From the NCBI GenBank assembly GCA_025200525.1, contig CM045767.1, positions 120,402,021-120,466,020 on the forward strand: DNA of 64,000 nucleotides. The letters are read 5' to 3'. The notes below the pieces were generated by a model that worked only from the letters and a program-made list of their open reading frames with translations, was not told the origin of the DNA and did no database searches. The translations under genes were made by a program, and so were the position numbers. The stretch comes from Camellia lanceoleosa. Taxonomy: Eukaryota > Streptophyta > Magnoliopsida > Ericales > Theaceae. Below are positions 23,941 through 36,046 of this stretch, piece after piece (positions within the stretch are counted from its first letter, which is position 1; each line of letters starts with the position of its first letter).

Positions 23941-26900
23941 ATGGCTGAGCGAAGGCGACGGGAGAAAATGAGCGGCTTGGAAGAAGGCGTAGAAGGAGAG
24001 GTAGAAATACCTAATCGAGAGGATAATGTGGTAACACATCTGTGGAAACTCCCATGTTATCCGAACCTATGGTCGAGCAGACCCGATGCCGGGACAAGAA
24101 CCATATGTTCATAATATTGGGCGAAGCCAAGGAATTGGACCATCCTTTGTTCCATCTATTGACCAACCAATCCATGGGATGGCTTAGTAGATGCTATGGG
24201 ACAACAATTAATGAACACAATGGAAAGGTGGGCAACATCCTTTTTGGATCGAATGAATCACCACCAACCAACAAACACAAGACAACCAGAGGAAGTTTTG
24301 AATGTCCCTCAGCAAAGATTGGCTAGAGACAAGCAGCCTATACAAGTTAATGGACATTCTAATGGTCAAACTAGTAACCAGAACTATGAAAGACCATCAC
24401 CTCGGTCTTGAATGCGAACCCATTTCAAGGCCTATAGCGGGCCAAAATGCCTCGATACTTAACAATGAAACCATACAAGTTGGTGGATCGGCCAAGTACA
24501 AAAGCTGGCGTAGAATGGCTACAAATCCCATGTTGAAGCCATACACAGCACTAGGGGTATAATAATCCCTTATTGAATTTATACAGGGGGTTGGAAGGTT
24601 GGCTTTGCAAATGGAAGGACACAACACTGTCCCAGCACCTTCATGGAGTCCTTTCGCGGGACAGGCTCAAAGGGTTACCCACACCTTTGCACCACAGGGC
24701 AACCAGTCCCAAATGTACCACCTTATGGACCAAGAGGACCACAAGCACAAGTTTGTCCACCAAATCCTGTGTTTGTCCCTCCAGTAGTGGTTCAACAGGC
24801 ACAAAATATGGTCCCTAGGGACCAAATTACTGATATTGTTAGGGAGATGTGTGGACCGATGGCTCGGGGGGTCCAGACTCCTGTATACAGAAAACCATAC
24901 CGAGAATGGGTAGATGGGGTACATGAATACCCAAGGGGGTTCAGGATACCAGATTTTACCCTTTTCTATAGGAGTGGAAACCAATCAACAATAGAGCATA
25001 TCGCTAGGTTTGCTGCTCAATACGGTGAATTTACTAATCATGACTATATGAAACTAAGATTATTCCCAAATTCTCTAACTGGGGGAGCATTTGTATGGTA
25101 CATCAACCTTACACCTGGCTCCATTCAAAATTGGCAACAAATAGAAGAGGCATTTCATGCCCAATTCTTCAATCGGAGCGAGAGGTTTCTATGGCGGAAC
25201 TTGGCTAGATTGAGTCAAAGGCCTGAAGAAGAGGCTACTCAGTTTGTTGCCAGATTTAAAAGGGCTCGAAATAAATGTAGAGTCATCCTGCCAGAATCAG
25301 AATTTGTAAGATTGGCTCAAAACGGCCTAGAGTTCAGGCTTCGAAAGAAGTTTGACTCAAGCGAATTCGAGAGATTTGGTGGGCCCGACCTATAAGGTGT
25401 CTAGAATCTGAAGCATTACTAGAGGAGGAACAAGATCGAAATAATCGTCGTACAAGACATATTATAGAGATCCTAATTATGAGATCGATCTGCGGAGATT
25501 GTGGGCAAAAGAACACATGTCTGTGAAGCATTAATTCATAAGGATACAACAATTGACCGGCGGTTTAAAAAGAAAGACTTTCATAGAAAATACTCTTTCG
25601 ATTTAACAAAAGCAGATGACATCTTTGATCATTTGCTTGCGGCCAACTTCTTAAGTTACCTAAAGGAGTAAAAGCGCCATCTCGGATGAACTTAAGGAAA
25701 AGTATATTGTAAATGGCATAACTCTTGGTCTCACTCGACTAAAAAGCGCATTGTTTTTCGAGGCAGGATCCAAACAAATTCGGAAAGGGAGTTTGAAATT
25801 TCACCAAAAGCGAGAAAAGGTCATGGGGATTAACAACCCGTTTCGAAGTTGGAGAAACCTGACTAATGTGGTTGTACCAAACTTCGAATCTATCTCTACA
25901 AGAGTTGGAAGAGGTCAATGTGCAGATGCATATTGCCAACGGACAACTACCAAGAAGGACCTTTGAAACCCACGGCCATTGGACAAGGTTTCTCACGCGG
26001 AAGGAACACTCGATGAAGAAGCCTTTGGATGATGATTCCTTGGAAGCGGTATGTCTGAGAGGATGTGTCCAGTGCAGACTAAGTTATAAATGGTTGAAGG
26101 GCTTCCAATTGATGGGAAGCAATACTACGAGGATGTTGAGGCGTCTTAAATCAACCAACGCTTACAACAAAAGGCCGTATCCGGCTAGTGATAGACAACG
26201 ACCACCAGTGGTTGAGCCTGCAATGGACAGAATGCATGCTAAAGGCAAGAGACCCTTACATGAATCTAGGCCACCTAACTATTACAGAATAGAGAGCCGT
26301 CATTCTGAAAAAAGATTGGAGAGAGGCTCATTTCATAGGATCAAAGCCAGGGATTGGCCCCCTAGATCCACCTCACGTAGGACAGAAAGTGGCTATCTGC
26401 ATCGAAGGTCTGAATCAGGCTTAAAACATGAGGTCAGAGCCAAACACTTACCTTCACAGCCAGCTTCGAAGATGGCTTCGAAGGTTGAAAAAAGCAGTTC
26501 AACATCTGAGTCAATAAGTTCATGGGTACCTGGGGTCCCAGATTGGTTTGTAATGCAGAACAAGCCTAGGGAAGTGCCTGCCCAAAGGGATGTTGGAAAC
26601 CAAGGCAGGATGGTCAAGCCTCCATTGGTGGCTCCGAACAATTGGGTATTGCTTAAACACCCAAAGACAAAGGAACCAGATATGGTCCCAGTTATTTCAA
26701 GGTCACAGAGGAGGAAAATTCAGCGTAGGTACACCCAGTACCAGCAAGATCTGAAAGAAAGTGGAGCGAGTTCTTCACTAGTAAAGACAGAAGAAAAGAA
26801 GAATCCAAAGCCAGACCATGCCCCAAAGCCAAATCCACAGAACAAACTGGTTGGCGTGAAAACGATTGGCCAAGGTTCATTACGAACTAAAGGCGAGGAG

Positions 26901-26945
26901 AGGGCTAACTTAGCGAGGGTTGGAGTAGGCTCTGATGGAAAGTGA
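23941..26945 (+). pseudogene. gag of the Ty3/Tat element, frameshifted
   Basis: The likely start is the ATG at 23941, shortly after the primer site (MAERRRREKM). The frame breaks soon after. The longest conserved part is 24643-25395 with a retrotransposon gag capsid region: FTLFYRSGNQSTIEHIARF, then LTGGAFVWYINL, NWQQIEEAFHAQFF and RPEEEATQFVARFKRARNK. A further segment in a different frame (25866-26945) is basic and Ser/Lys-rich (for example ISRSQRRKIQRRYTQYQQ), as is usual before the protease in this group. Gag would form the virus-like particle that packages the RNA. Multiple frames are needed to read it, so it is not functional here. Confidence 0.8.
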
Positions 26946-27379
26946 TAGCGAGACGGAAGAAGAGATTGGCATAAGCCAAAAGAAGGAAATGGCAGAGGAA
27001 GAAATGTTCGAAGCCTTCATGGCTGAGCAAACATTTCTGGCTGAAGGACCAGTTGAGAAAGATCCTTCAAAAGAATCAGTTAGCAACGAAGTGCCAAAGT
27101 GCAGCATGGAGGATGCTGCTGAAGTCACTAATCAGGGTAGCCAAGAAAGGAGACGAGCCTGACTAGCCATCGGTTTGGCTCATTTCCTCGATATCGATCA
27201 ATATGGTACACATCTTGCCTCACGAGTTCGAGTGAAGAGGAGGACCAAGATGACCAAGACATGGATCTATTCCGTCTCTAGTGAGAGTCGCAAGTGAGTA
27301 TAGTGCAGGATGAGTCTGAAATGGCTACTAGATGGAAGCTGAATGCGAGGGCGAGGAAGAGGTGAGCATCAACCTCTCA

Positions 27380-27910
27380 TATCCTTTTGAATATCCTTGA
27401 ATTCTATGACACAACATGTCAAGCCTTTGTATATCAAGGCTTTCTTTGATGGGATACAATTGAATCGGGTCACGATAGATAATGGGGCGTGATGAACTTA
27501 CTACCGAAATCTTCTTTGAAGAAACTAGGGAAAAAAGAATCGAGTTGATCCCAACAGCACAACCATCGTTGGCTTTCTTTGGAGACAAACAAATGGCTCG
27601 AGGATTTTACCCATTAACTTGGCGTGGGGACCGGGGCTGCATGGCGACATTCTTAATGTCGGCAGTAATGCTAAATACAATGCCCTACTTGGAGAGATTG
27701 GATCCACACTAACAAATGTGTGCCTTCCTCTTTGCATCGAGAAAATCATGATGGCTTTGGGCAATGGAGAGCGGAGGAGATCGATCACGGATCCTCAACC
27801 CTTCATAGCTTTGTCAGATTTTGCGAGGCCAAGCTATATATTGAGGCGTGACACCACTCGATATCTTGAGGAAAGTGATGGCTCGGCCGAAGTGGTGATG
27901 AGGAAGTGAC
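27380..27910 (+). pseudogene. Aspartic protease region of the Ty3/Tat element
   Basis: RVTIDNGA is encoded at 27466-27489, matching the active-site position of retropepsins (usually DSGA or DTGA; here DNGA). Stop codons follow at once in that frame. Further on, in another frame, YNALLGEIGSTLTN and CIEKIMMALGNGE resemble the end of this region in Tat-type elements. The enzyme would process Gag-Pol; the reading frame is broken. Confidence 0.65.
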
Positions 27911-28398
27911 ACACTTGAAGCACTTAGTCCAAGAGAGTCTTGATGAAGAGATTGTCGTTAAAGATGACAATGATGCTGGTTGTAGGCAAAGAGATGAAGA
28001 ACAAGAAGCCAAGTCTTTGGCTCGATTAAATTCTCAACATTGGATGTAAAAGCTATAGTCCGAGAGAAATGCAGAGCAAGAAAGAGAAGCCATGATAATT
28101 GGTAACAGAGCGAAGCAATGAGTCGAATTTTGACCCTTGGGAAATCTTGTGCATTGGACATTGAGACAAAAGTCCGGGAGATCTGAGGAGGAGGATGCCT
28201 TATGGATGATTTTGTCTATGAGGAGGAGGGCAAAGATGTTGAACTAAGGAACCTAGGAGCGAGAACAAAGCAAGAAGGTTGCTTGAAGGTCAAAAGAAAC
28301 CAAGGAAGAAACTTCAATAAGTTCTCGGACACAAGACCCTTAGAAGAAGTAAATTTAGGGAAGGTTCTATACTGTGACCCACCTATATAAGTGCTTGC

Positions 28399-29260
28399 TT
28401 GAATATTTTGGATAGAGACCAGTTGTTGGTTATTTTGAAGAAATACAAAGATTGCTTTGCATGGTCCTATAATGAACTACCAGGATTGGATAGGTCATTA
28501 GTGGAACATAGGCTCCCTATGAAGCCTAATTTCAAGCCATACAAGCAGAAACCAAGAAGAATGAGTCCAGAAGTAATTCAGAAGGTCAAAGAAGAAATTC
28601 TTAGACTACTCAAGGCAGGTTTTATTAGGACAGCCAGGTACGTTGAATGGCTATCTAATATTGTGCCTGTAGTTAAGAAGAATGGCAAAATGAGGGTATG
28701 CATCGATTTTAGAAACTTAAATCTAGCAACTCCCAAAGATGAATACCCTATGCCTATAGTGGATCTGCTTTGGTGAGCAGTTCGGCGGGGCATCGATTTT
28801 ATCAATGATGGATGGGCACTCTGGTTACAACCAAATCTGCATTGCGAGAGGAGGATATCCACAAGGCGACATTGAGATGTCACAGGAATATTGGCACCTT
28901 GAATGGGTTAAAATGCCATTTAGTGCGAAGAATCTTTGGGGCTACATATCGAGGGCTATGAACACTATCTTTCATGATCTCATTGGAGGTATCTAGAGTG
29001 TTATATTGATGACATTGTAGTGAAATCGATCCATGGAGGAGCATCTGTTTCACTTAGAAGCGACTTTTGAAAGAATGAGGAAGTTCAAGTTGAAACTTAA
29101 TCCTCTTAAGTGTGCTTTTGGTGTATCATCTGGAAACTTCTTGGGTTATGTAGTGCACAAGAAAGGAATCTGATTGATCGAGAATAAAGCTAAAGCCATC
29201 ATTGAAGCAGGGCCTCCATCAAGTAAGAAAAGAATTACAAAGGTTCCTTGGGCGAGTTAA
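28399..29260 (+). pseudogene. Reverse transcriptase of the Ty3/Tat element
   Basis: A 125-codon open part (28399-28776) contains FKPYKQKPRRMSPE, VKEEILRLLKAGFI, and VVKKNGKMRVCIDFRNLN, the first half of a Ty3-type RT. The next part reads MDGHSGYNQI at about 28805 and SRAMNTIFHDLIGG near 28960. The catalytic YIDD is at 29002-29013 in a further frame. Stops and frameshifts separate these pieces. The enzyme would copy element RNA to cDNA; it cannot be made from this copy. Confidence 0.85.
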
Positions 29261-29379
29261 CTTTCTTGAAGGTTCATTTCTAACAAGCGGGGAAAAACTA
29301 AAGTATTTTCTTCCTTGTTAAGGTTGAAAGATGAAGAGGAATTTGTGTGGATAGCGAGCATCAAATTGCTTTCGAAGGT

Positions 29380-29650
29380 ATCAAAGCCTACTTGGCCAAC
29401 CCTCGAGTCTTGATGCCACCAAAGGGAACAAGCCCTTGAAGTTGTACATAGGCTGTGAAGATTCATTGGGAGCTTTTTGGCCCAAGACAATGAAGAAGGC
29501 AAGGAGCAAGCTATTTATTACCTTAGTAGGTTTTAAATTCTTGTGAATGTAAATATTAATTTGTTGAAAAACATGTCTTGCTTTGTATTTTCTTTGCAAT
29601 GAAATTAAGATATTATCTTTTACCTACAACTGTCTTAGTAATTGCAACCA
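29380..29650 (+). pseudogene. First RNase H remnant of the Ty3/Tat element
   Basis: LKLYIGCEDSLGAF lies near 29438-29475, followed in other frames by YYLSRV and a segment matching the region linking RT to RNase H in Ty3 elements. Only fragments are legible. Confidence 0.5.
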
Positions 29651-29782
29651 CAGATTTGGTTAAATACATGTTATCTAGGCCTATGTTGAGGGAGAATTGG
29701 CAAGTGGATACTAGCCTTATCAATTTCATCTAGAGTATGTCCCCAAAAAGGCGATAAAAGGACGAGTTTTAGCCAATTTTAC

Positions 29783-30394
29783 ATGAGACCATCCATCTCA
29801 AGCGAGAGCCAAGAGATAATGGAACTTGGTATGGCTAGTGTTGAGCCATGGCAGATGTGGTTCGATGGGTCGAAAGCCAATGGCTTAATTGGAATTGGTG
29901 TTGTGATTAAATCTCCACAACGGGTAGAAACTACACATGGTTTCAGAGTGGATGAAGCCACCTGTTCTAATAACCAGGCTGAATATGAAGCCTTAATAGT
30001 GGGACTAGAAATTCTTATTGGATTACAAGTACATGCAGTTGACATATTTGGAGACTCTCAATTGGTGGTTAACCAAGTAAAAGGGATTTTCAAGTGTCAA
30101 AGCATAAGTATTTTGCCATACTATATTGTTGCATTACATCTGCTTTCCCAGTTTCAAATAGCAAATGTAACTCATGTTCCAAGATTCTTGAACAATAGAG
30201 CTAATGACGTAGCTCAGAAAGCTTCGAACTTCAAGAGAAGGGATAATACCCAAAGGGACATAAGCCAAACAACATATCAAAGATTAATACAACCTTTGAA
30301 TAAAAGGAATGTGGTCTTGGAAGTCAATCATAATGACTTACAAGAACAAGATTGGAGGCATCTAATAATGCAATACTTAGCTGGTCCATCTTGA
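29783..30394 (+). pseudogene. Second RNase H domain (archaeal-type, Tat lineage)
   Basis: A 203-codon open frame has the four acidic positions of an RNase H fold: WFDGSKAN (Asp), NNQAEYEALIVGL (Glu), DIFGDSQLVVNQVKG (Asp) and FLNNRANDVAQKAS (final Asp). Dual RNase H, with this one between the native RNase H and integrase, is the mark of Tat-type plant Ty3 elements. The domain frame is intact, but it is not joined to the rest of pol, so it is annotated as part of a broken gene. Confidence 0.8.
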
Positions 30395-30519
30395 AAGCCA
30401 TGAGGAAAATCAAATTACGATCTATGCAATATATGATATATGGCAATGCTCTCTACAAAAGGGGAGATGGCTTATTCTTTGGAATGTTTAGGCCCAAAAG
30501 AAGCATTATGACTATGGTG

Positions 30520-31598
30520 AGGTTCATGAAGGCATCTGTGGTGCTCATCGACTGGTGTAAAGATGAGATGGATGCTTGAAGGCATTCCTACTATTGGCCA
30601 ACTATCATAAAAATGCATAGAATATGCAAGGGTTGCCAGCATGCCAAAAGCATGGCACAATAAGGCATGTGCCCATAAGCGACCTACATGTAGTAGTGAA
30701 GCCTTGGCCATTAGGAGGATGGGCCATGGATATGATGGGAAAAATACACCCACCCTCTTGAAGCATCATTGTTTCATTCTAGTGGCTCTTGATTACTTCA
30801 CTAAGTGGGTGAAGCCAAGCCATACAAGGTTGTAGACCAAGCAGAGGTCATTGGGTTCATTAAAGATTTGATCCATAGATTTGGCATCCCACAAACCATA
30901 GCGTGGATAATGGAATTTGTGTTCGATGGGAAAATGGTGAAGTCTTTTGTGGCAGAGTTTGGAATTAGCCTTGTTAATTCCACACCTTATTATGCACAAG
31001 CCAATGGTCAAGTTGAATCATCCAACAAGTCCTTGAAAAAAGGGATACAAAAGGTTGTGGAAGATAACCGCAGGGATTGGCATAACCTTTTGTTGGATGT
31101 TTTATGGGCATCTGAGAACTTCCCCAAGATCAAGCCAGAGTCACACCTTATGCTTTAGTATATGGGCATGATGCTTGATTTACTGTGGAAATTAATGTTA
31201 AATCTTTGAGGGGAAGATGCCAAGATCAGTTAGATCCTGAGCAATACCATCAAAGTATGTGCTTAGAGTTAAAAGGCATAGATGAAGCCAGAATTTTGGC
31301 ATTAAATAGCATTCTTTTCCAAAAGAAAAGCGACCAAAATTATAACAAGAAAGTCAAACACATTGGCTTTGATGAAGGTGATTTGGTATGGAAAACAATA
31401 CTCCCAATAGGAATTAAAAGCCATAAGTTTGGCAAATGGTCACCTAACTGGGAAGGACCATATCAAATTCATAGTGTTCTTCCTTTTGGAGCATACCATT
31501 TGAGAAATCTGAATGGATATGTACATCCCAAAAAGATTAATGGCAGATATTTGAAGCCTTATTTTCCAACCATTTGGAAAACACAAGGAATAAAATAA
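30520..31598 (+). pseudogene. Integrase of the Ty3/Tat element
   Basis: Fragments of the zinc-binding HHCC region are visible near 30530-30660 in shifting frames. The core reads FILVALDYFTKWV near 30776, LIHRFGIPQTIAW, FVAEFGISLVNSTPYYAQ and NGQVESSNKSLKKG at 30868-31050. The C-terminal part (31185-31598) is one open frame, with FDEGDLVWK, GKWSPNWEGPYQI and NGRYLKPYFP. The second catalytic Asp, normally in a TDNG motif, is not present: the position reads IAWIMEFVFDG. The enzyme would insert cDNA in the genome; this copy is dead. Confidence 0.85.
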
Positions 31599-31649
31599 AC
31601 ATTAAAGACAAAAACACAAGACTGCTCAAATGATAGACAAAATTCGTTC

Positions 31650-34600
31650 TTTCATAAAGAATTAAGTACATTGTGCCACAAATTGGCCCAAAATTCATTA
31701 CAATGTCTTAATTGTTTTTGTACAATAGATTTCCTATTGCTAAGTGAGGAACTAGTTGAATAACTGTAGCCATGTCTTCTTTGCGATCGGCAGTTCTTGG
31801 TTAGTGATTTGCAATTTAGTGTCGATTCGAACCAAGGCACAGTTTCTTTGACTAACTCCTCTTCAAGTTGGGTTTTCCTCTCCAATTTGGGCTCGAAAGT
31901 GGGAAGCAGAGAGTGTTGTTCTTCGAGTTGATACTTGGTATGTACTTGGGAGCGAAACTACGATCTCTGGCGATTTCTCATCCATGACCTTGGCGACTGG
32001 CAAATGCTGATGTAAAAATCGATAGTAGCTGCTGCCTGAGATAAATGGCTTGAAACATCCATGCCTGACTGCTCAGCAAGTCTGCAGCACTGGAGGAATC
32101 CATTTCCGATTATAGGCCTCTGTAGAGCCTCGAAGGGAATCCTCGAAAATGAAACCAGCAGTTCCAGACATGTGTCCAGGTCTATTGAAAGTGCAGAAGG
32201 CTTACTGCTGGAAGAAGAAGAACTCTCGAGAATTTCCAACAAAGAATCAGCCAAGACTAGTGGCTCAGTTTCAACATTGAATGTTGGAGAGGTAGAAGGT
32301 ATGTCAAAAAGACTGGCTAGTCTTGCTTCGAAGACATCTACCTCATCCATAGACATGAGGGGTGCAGAGAGAGTTGTGGTGGAAGGCGTAAAGGACTGCA
32401 TGGGGATAGGAGAAATGTATGAAGCATCTTTTGCAGCCTCTATGGTCTTAGCCACCAATGAATCAAGTGAAGAGAAATTTGGAAGTAGGCAAAGGTGATG
32501 AACTATGAGTTGGAAAACTACCAGCACCCTCTGAAGGAGAGTCAACTGCCATTAGAGATGGAATAGCAGTTGGAATTTCTGTGAAAGAAGGAGGAGCGAG
32601 GCTCGAAGGAGAATTGGACTGAAGTAGGTCAAAGGTCAAGAAAGGGAGGTATGGGTCTAAGCCAAGGAGGAGAGATGCAAGAATGCTAGGGCTCACAGGG
32701 GGTATATGAAATATGGGCCTAGGAAGTGGAAGTGTTATCTGAATGGCTTTCACATTATGCATTTGATCAACTTCGATTGAAATTGAGGGAGTCCCCATTG
32801 GAAGTATAGCTTCAGTGTTTGCTGCTGCAAAAAGGAAGAGATGTAAGGTCAAGCTCTAGCGTCAAAATTTGATAAGGCAAAACAGTGGAAGCATGAAAGA
32901 AATTACTTGTTCTAGAAGCGCTGGCACTGATGGGAGAGCTGCGAAGAGAGTAATGTTCGGCAGTCTGTTGCCTTCTTACCATTTCTCTTTGTAACGCATC
33001 GGCAGCAGCAGCTTCCTCTCTTAAAATTTGTTGCTGCCGTCTCCTCTCAGCCCTTTCGAAGACAATTATGGCCTTGGAATGTTCTTGGTCTACGGCCTTG
33101 GCAGCTGCCTCATGAAGGGGATCTTCAACCAAGACAGTAGTTGAAGCAGTCACTTTCCTTCTCTTTTCTATTGCTTGGGCGATTGTCTCGGAATCAGAGT
33201 CCTCAGCAAAGTCAGAAGGAGAGACAGTAATCTTTCTTCTCCTCTTTCTTTGAATTGGCATTGTCTGTTCCTCAGATTTTCTCTCAACTTCTGCAAACTG
33301 AGATTCGGATTTCCTAAAAATAAATTCCTTCTCTACCTCCCTAGCGGTTGTCTCCTCTTGAAACAAATCAATCACTTTTTTCCTTTTTGTCAAGGATGAC
33401 TCGTGCTCTTGGTTTGTTTCTCTTTCTTCTTCTTCTTTCCTTCTGGCACCTCAGTTGTTTTCTTTTCAGAATCAAGCAGTCTTCTCTTCTTTTGCTGCTG
33501 ATCACCTTCACAAAAGAAATATATATAAATAGAAACAAAATAAGAATAAGACAATCAGCATCATATAGGAAGTCGAAGGAGAGAAAACAAAGGCATATAC
33601 CTTTCTTTGAAACAGCCCAAGTGGCTTTAGGAGGAGTTGAGGTAGCAAGAATGGTGGGTTGTAGGAGGCCTGATGGAGGAAGTGGCGATTTCGGCTCCCT
33701 TGGGCTTGGGCACATCTAACACCTCCAGAGGTTTTGAGGTGAAATGGCTAAATAGATTTCCATATTACTTACCCACCAATTTTGGTATCTCTTCAATCTG
33801 GTACCTTGAGGAATGAAAGGGTGTACTCAAAATTGGCCAAGTCATCTATGAATTTGAAGGTTGCCTCTTCGGCCTTGACTTCCTAACCTTCAAATCTCTC
33901 TGGTAAGGCTCAAATTGGTGTTCTTTGCGAGAGGTATTGGGACCCCTTGTGTGAAGCCAAATTGTCTAGCAAATTGAAGCGAGGACAATAAGGCTCGACT
34001 ATACATTTATAAGCTCACGGGGTTCGTGGTCGATAAACTGACTCCTAGGAAGCGAAGGAAGCCCATATATCCTTGTGAATAGGCGAAGCCTGAGCACATC
34101 ACTTAAGAAGTGACTCAACCAAGTTGGACCTATGTTGGTTTGAAGGACGGAAACAGTGAATAGGAAGGGCAGCTGGTAGTTGATGGAAGAAAGAGAAATA
34201 AAAGGCAAAAGTAGAAGGATAGAGGGAAGCATTGGCCAGTCTTATGCCATGGGTAAGAGAGTGTAACCCAGAAAATTTAAGGCATTTGGATTGTAATTCA
34301 GTAAAATAGGCGAAAAGCCAAAGCTGAAGGATCCAGAATGGCCCCCCTTGATTAGCATCTAAGGGCTTCTCACAAAAGAGGGAACAAACTCTGTATACAT
34401 GGCCTAGAATATATGGGGCTAAGGCTACCCTTTTTTGCAAAACAAAGGCTTTGGCAAGAGGAGCAAATTCAGGCATGATTCTTTGAGAGGAGGTGCAGAA
34501 GAGGAATTTGCAAAGCCAATATAACAAGAAGGAAAAGAATTCCCTATCAGTTACTGGGCCCTCTTTTTTATTCTCAGCTTTAACAAAATCACTGTAAGAT

Positions 34601-35197
34601 AAGTTAAGAGAGGGGAGAGAGAAAGAGACTGCTAAGTCAGGGAAATCTGGTGTAATGAGGGTACCAATAGGGGATACTCCTAGTAGATGGCAAATGTCAA
34701 GAACAGTAGGAGCCATCATCCCACATCTAAATTGAAAGAAATTGAAGATAGGGTTCCAAAAACATAAAGCAGCAGGGACTAAGAAAGGGTCCTCCGAGAT
34801 AGTTACCCTAGATAGTCGGAGAGCATCGAGAAGGCAGAGCTTTTGAAGGTCAGTGTCCTCGCGAGGATGACCGGTCGTACCATTCTTGCCACTCCGGTCT
34901 CATTGTGGGCCAACATCGGTGAGGCGATTGATTCTCAGTTCCTCAATCGAGACCACCTTCATAAAGGAGACATTGGTTCTCCAGACGAGGATATAGATTT
35001 GGGAGCTTCGAGGGATCTCCTTGAATATTGGCCCGAGCACGTAGTCTTCTTTGCTCATGATGACGAGGACAAAGATCGCCCGTCAATGGCGCTTTTCCTC
35101 GACCTTGTACTTCTCACATTCTCGTCAATGAGCCTTTTCAAGGCTACGGATGAGCTCACAGCTCTATGATTGGCACTTACGGTGAAGAAGAAGCCAT
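31650..35197 (-). pseudogene. Antisense plant mobile domain (PMD) gene inside the Ty3/Tat element
   Basis: Read on the minus strand, opposite to pol. An ATG at 35197-35195 encodes MASSSP and runs straight into GTAAGT, a plant-type splice donor. The PMD core is in frame from about 34860 to 34240: CLLDALRLSRVTISEDP, CGMMAPTVLDICHLLGVSP, REFFSFLLYWLCKFLF, LAPYILGHVYRVCSLF and GGPFWILQLWLFAYF. These match the aminotransferase-like plant mobile domain. Downstream come a basic, Gln/Glu/Ala-rich probable coiled coil (33393-32812, RRQQQILREEAAAADALQ), a Pro/Ser linker (32852-32463) and a Ser-rich acidic segment (32545-31958), with a further tail to about 31650. PMD proteins are known both as host silencing factors (MAIN, MAIL1) and as passengers of Ty3 and MULE transposons. 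Frame shifts between ORFs could be introns or damage; a stop also lies just before the PMD core, near 34905. Confidence 0.75.
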
Positions 35198-36046
35198 TGA
35201 TAATGCGTTTTTAGGAAGAAAAGGAGAGTGAAGAGAAGTGAAAGATTGATGAGGGTTTGTGCGTTAAAAGAGCAAGTGATTTGAACCACGAAGCAAGAGG
35301 GTTTTAAAAGCTTTGTGTCTGAAAAATATATTGCATAAGTCGTTAAGTACTAAAAGTACGAATCTGAGAGTCTCTTCAATATTGATAGTTTTGGAGGAAA
35401 AAGCACATTAGGATGTTGGCCTTGACTTGAAGCAAGATATTTGGCTTGAAACAAGATTTTGGCGTAAAAATCAAACAACAACGACTTGAAAATACATAAG
35501 TCGAAGCATACTACATGTTTAAAGATGCTAGAATGCCTGAGGAACAGTCTACTTAAAAAGGGTTTAGAGACCGGTTTGAGGGTTATTAATGAAAATAACG
35601 ACCTTCGAAGCAAAAAATTTGGGATTCTTTAAGGAGAATTGCTATTCAAAACAACAAAACCAATCGTTGGTTTTAATAAAGAAATTATCTTTTAAAATAA
35701 ATTAAAAAAAACTGCACTTCAAAGTAAAAGTGGTCAATTTAAAATTGATTAACTATATCAACCATGACCATATATTGGTTATAGTTAGTTTTGAAGGGTA
35801 AGATTGTTAAGTTCGAAGCACTAATTCTAGGTGATATCAGCCAGAATTGTCAACTCTACTCCATAAATTGGAAAAAGACATGATTGGTTCCTTTTAGTGT
35901 TTCATTTTGAGTCCATATTCGAAGAATGAGTTTGTTCAATTCGAAGCCCTAAATTGGCTCTTAAAGGTAAATGGAAACAAGGTCAAATAATGCCAAATGG
36001 AGGATTCTATTTATATTTGAAGACAAAGCAATCACATCAGATGATC
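35198..36046. other. Spacer between the two antisense genes; possible antisense promoter
   Basis: This lies upstream of the PMD gene on the minus strand. Minus-strand sequence just before its ATG is pyrimidine-rich (cttcactctccttttcttcc), as in plant leaders. A small minus-strand ORF (35350-35613, 87 codons) has no known domain. Confidence 0.4.

Noticed and set aside
34843..35169. Plus-strand 108-codon ORF
   Set aside because: It is the shadow of the antisense PMD gene region and carries no domain.
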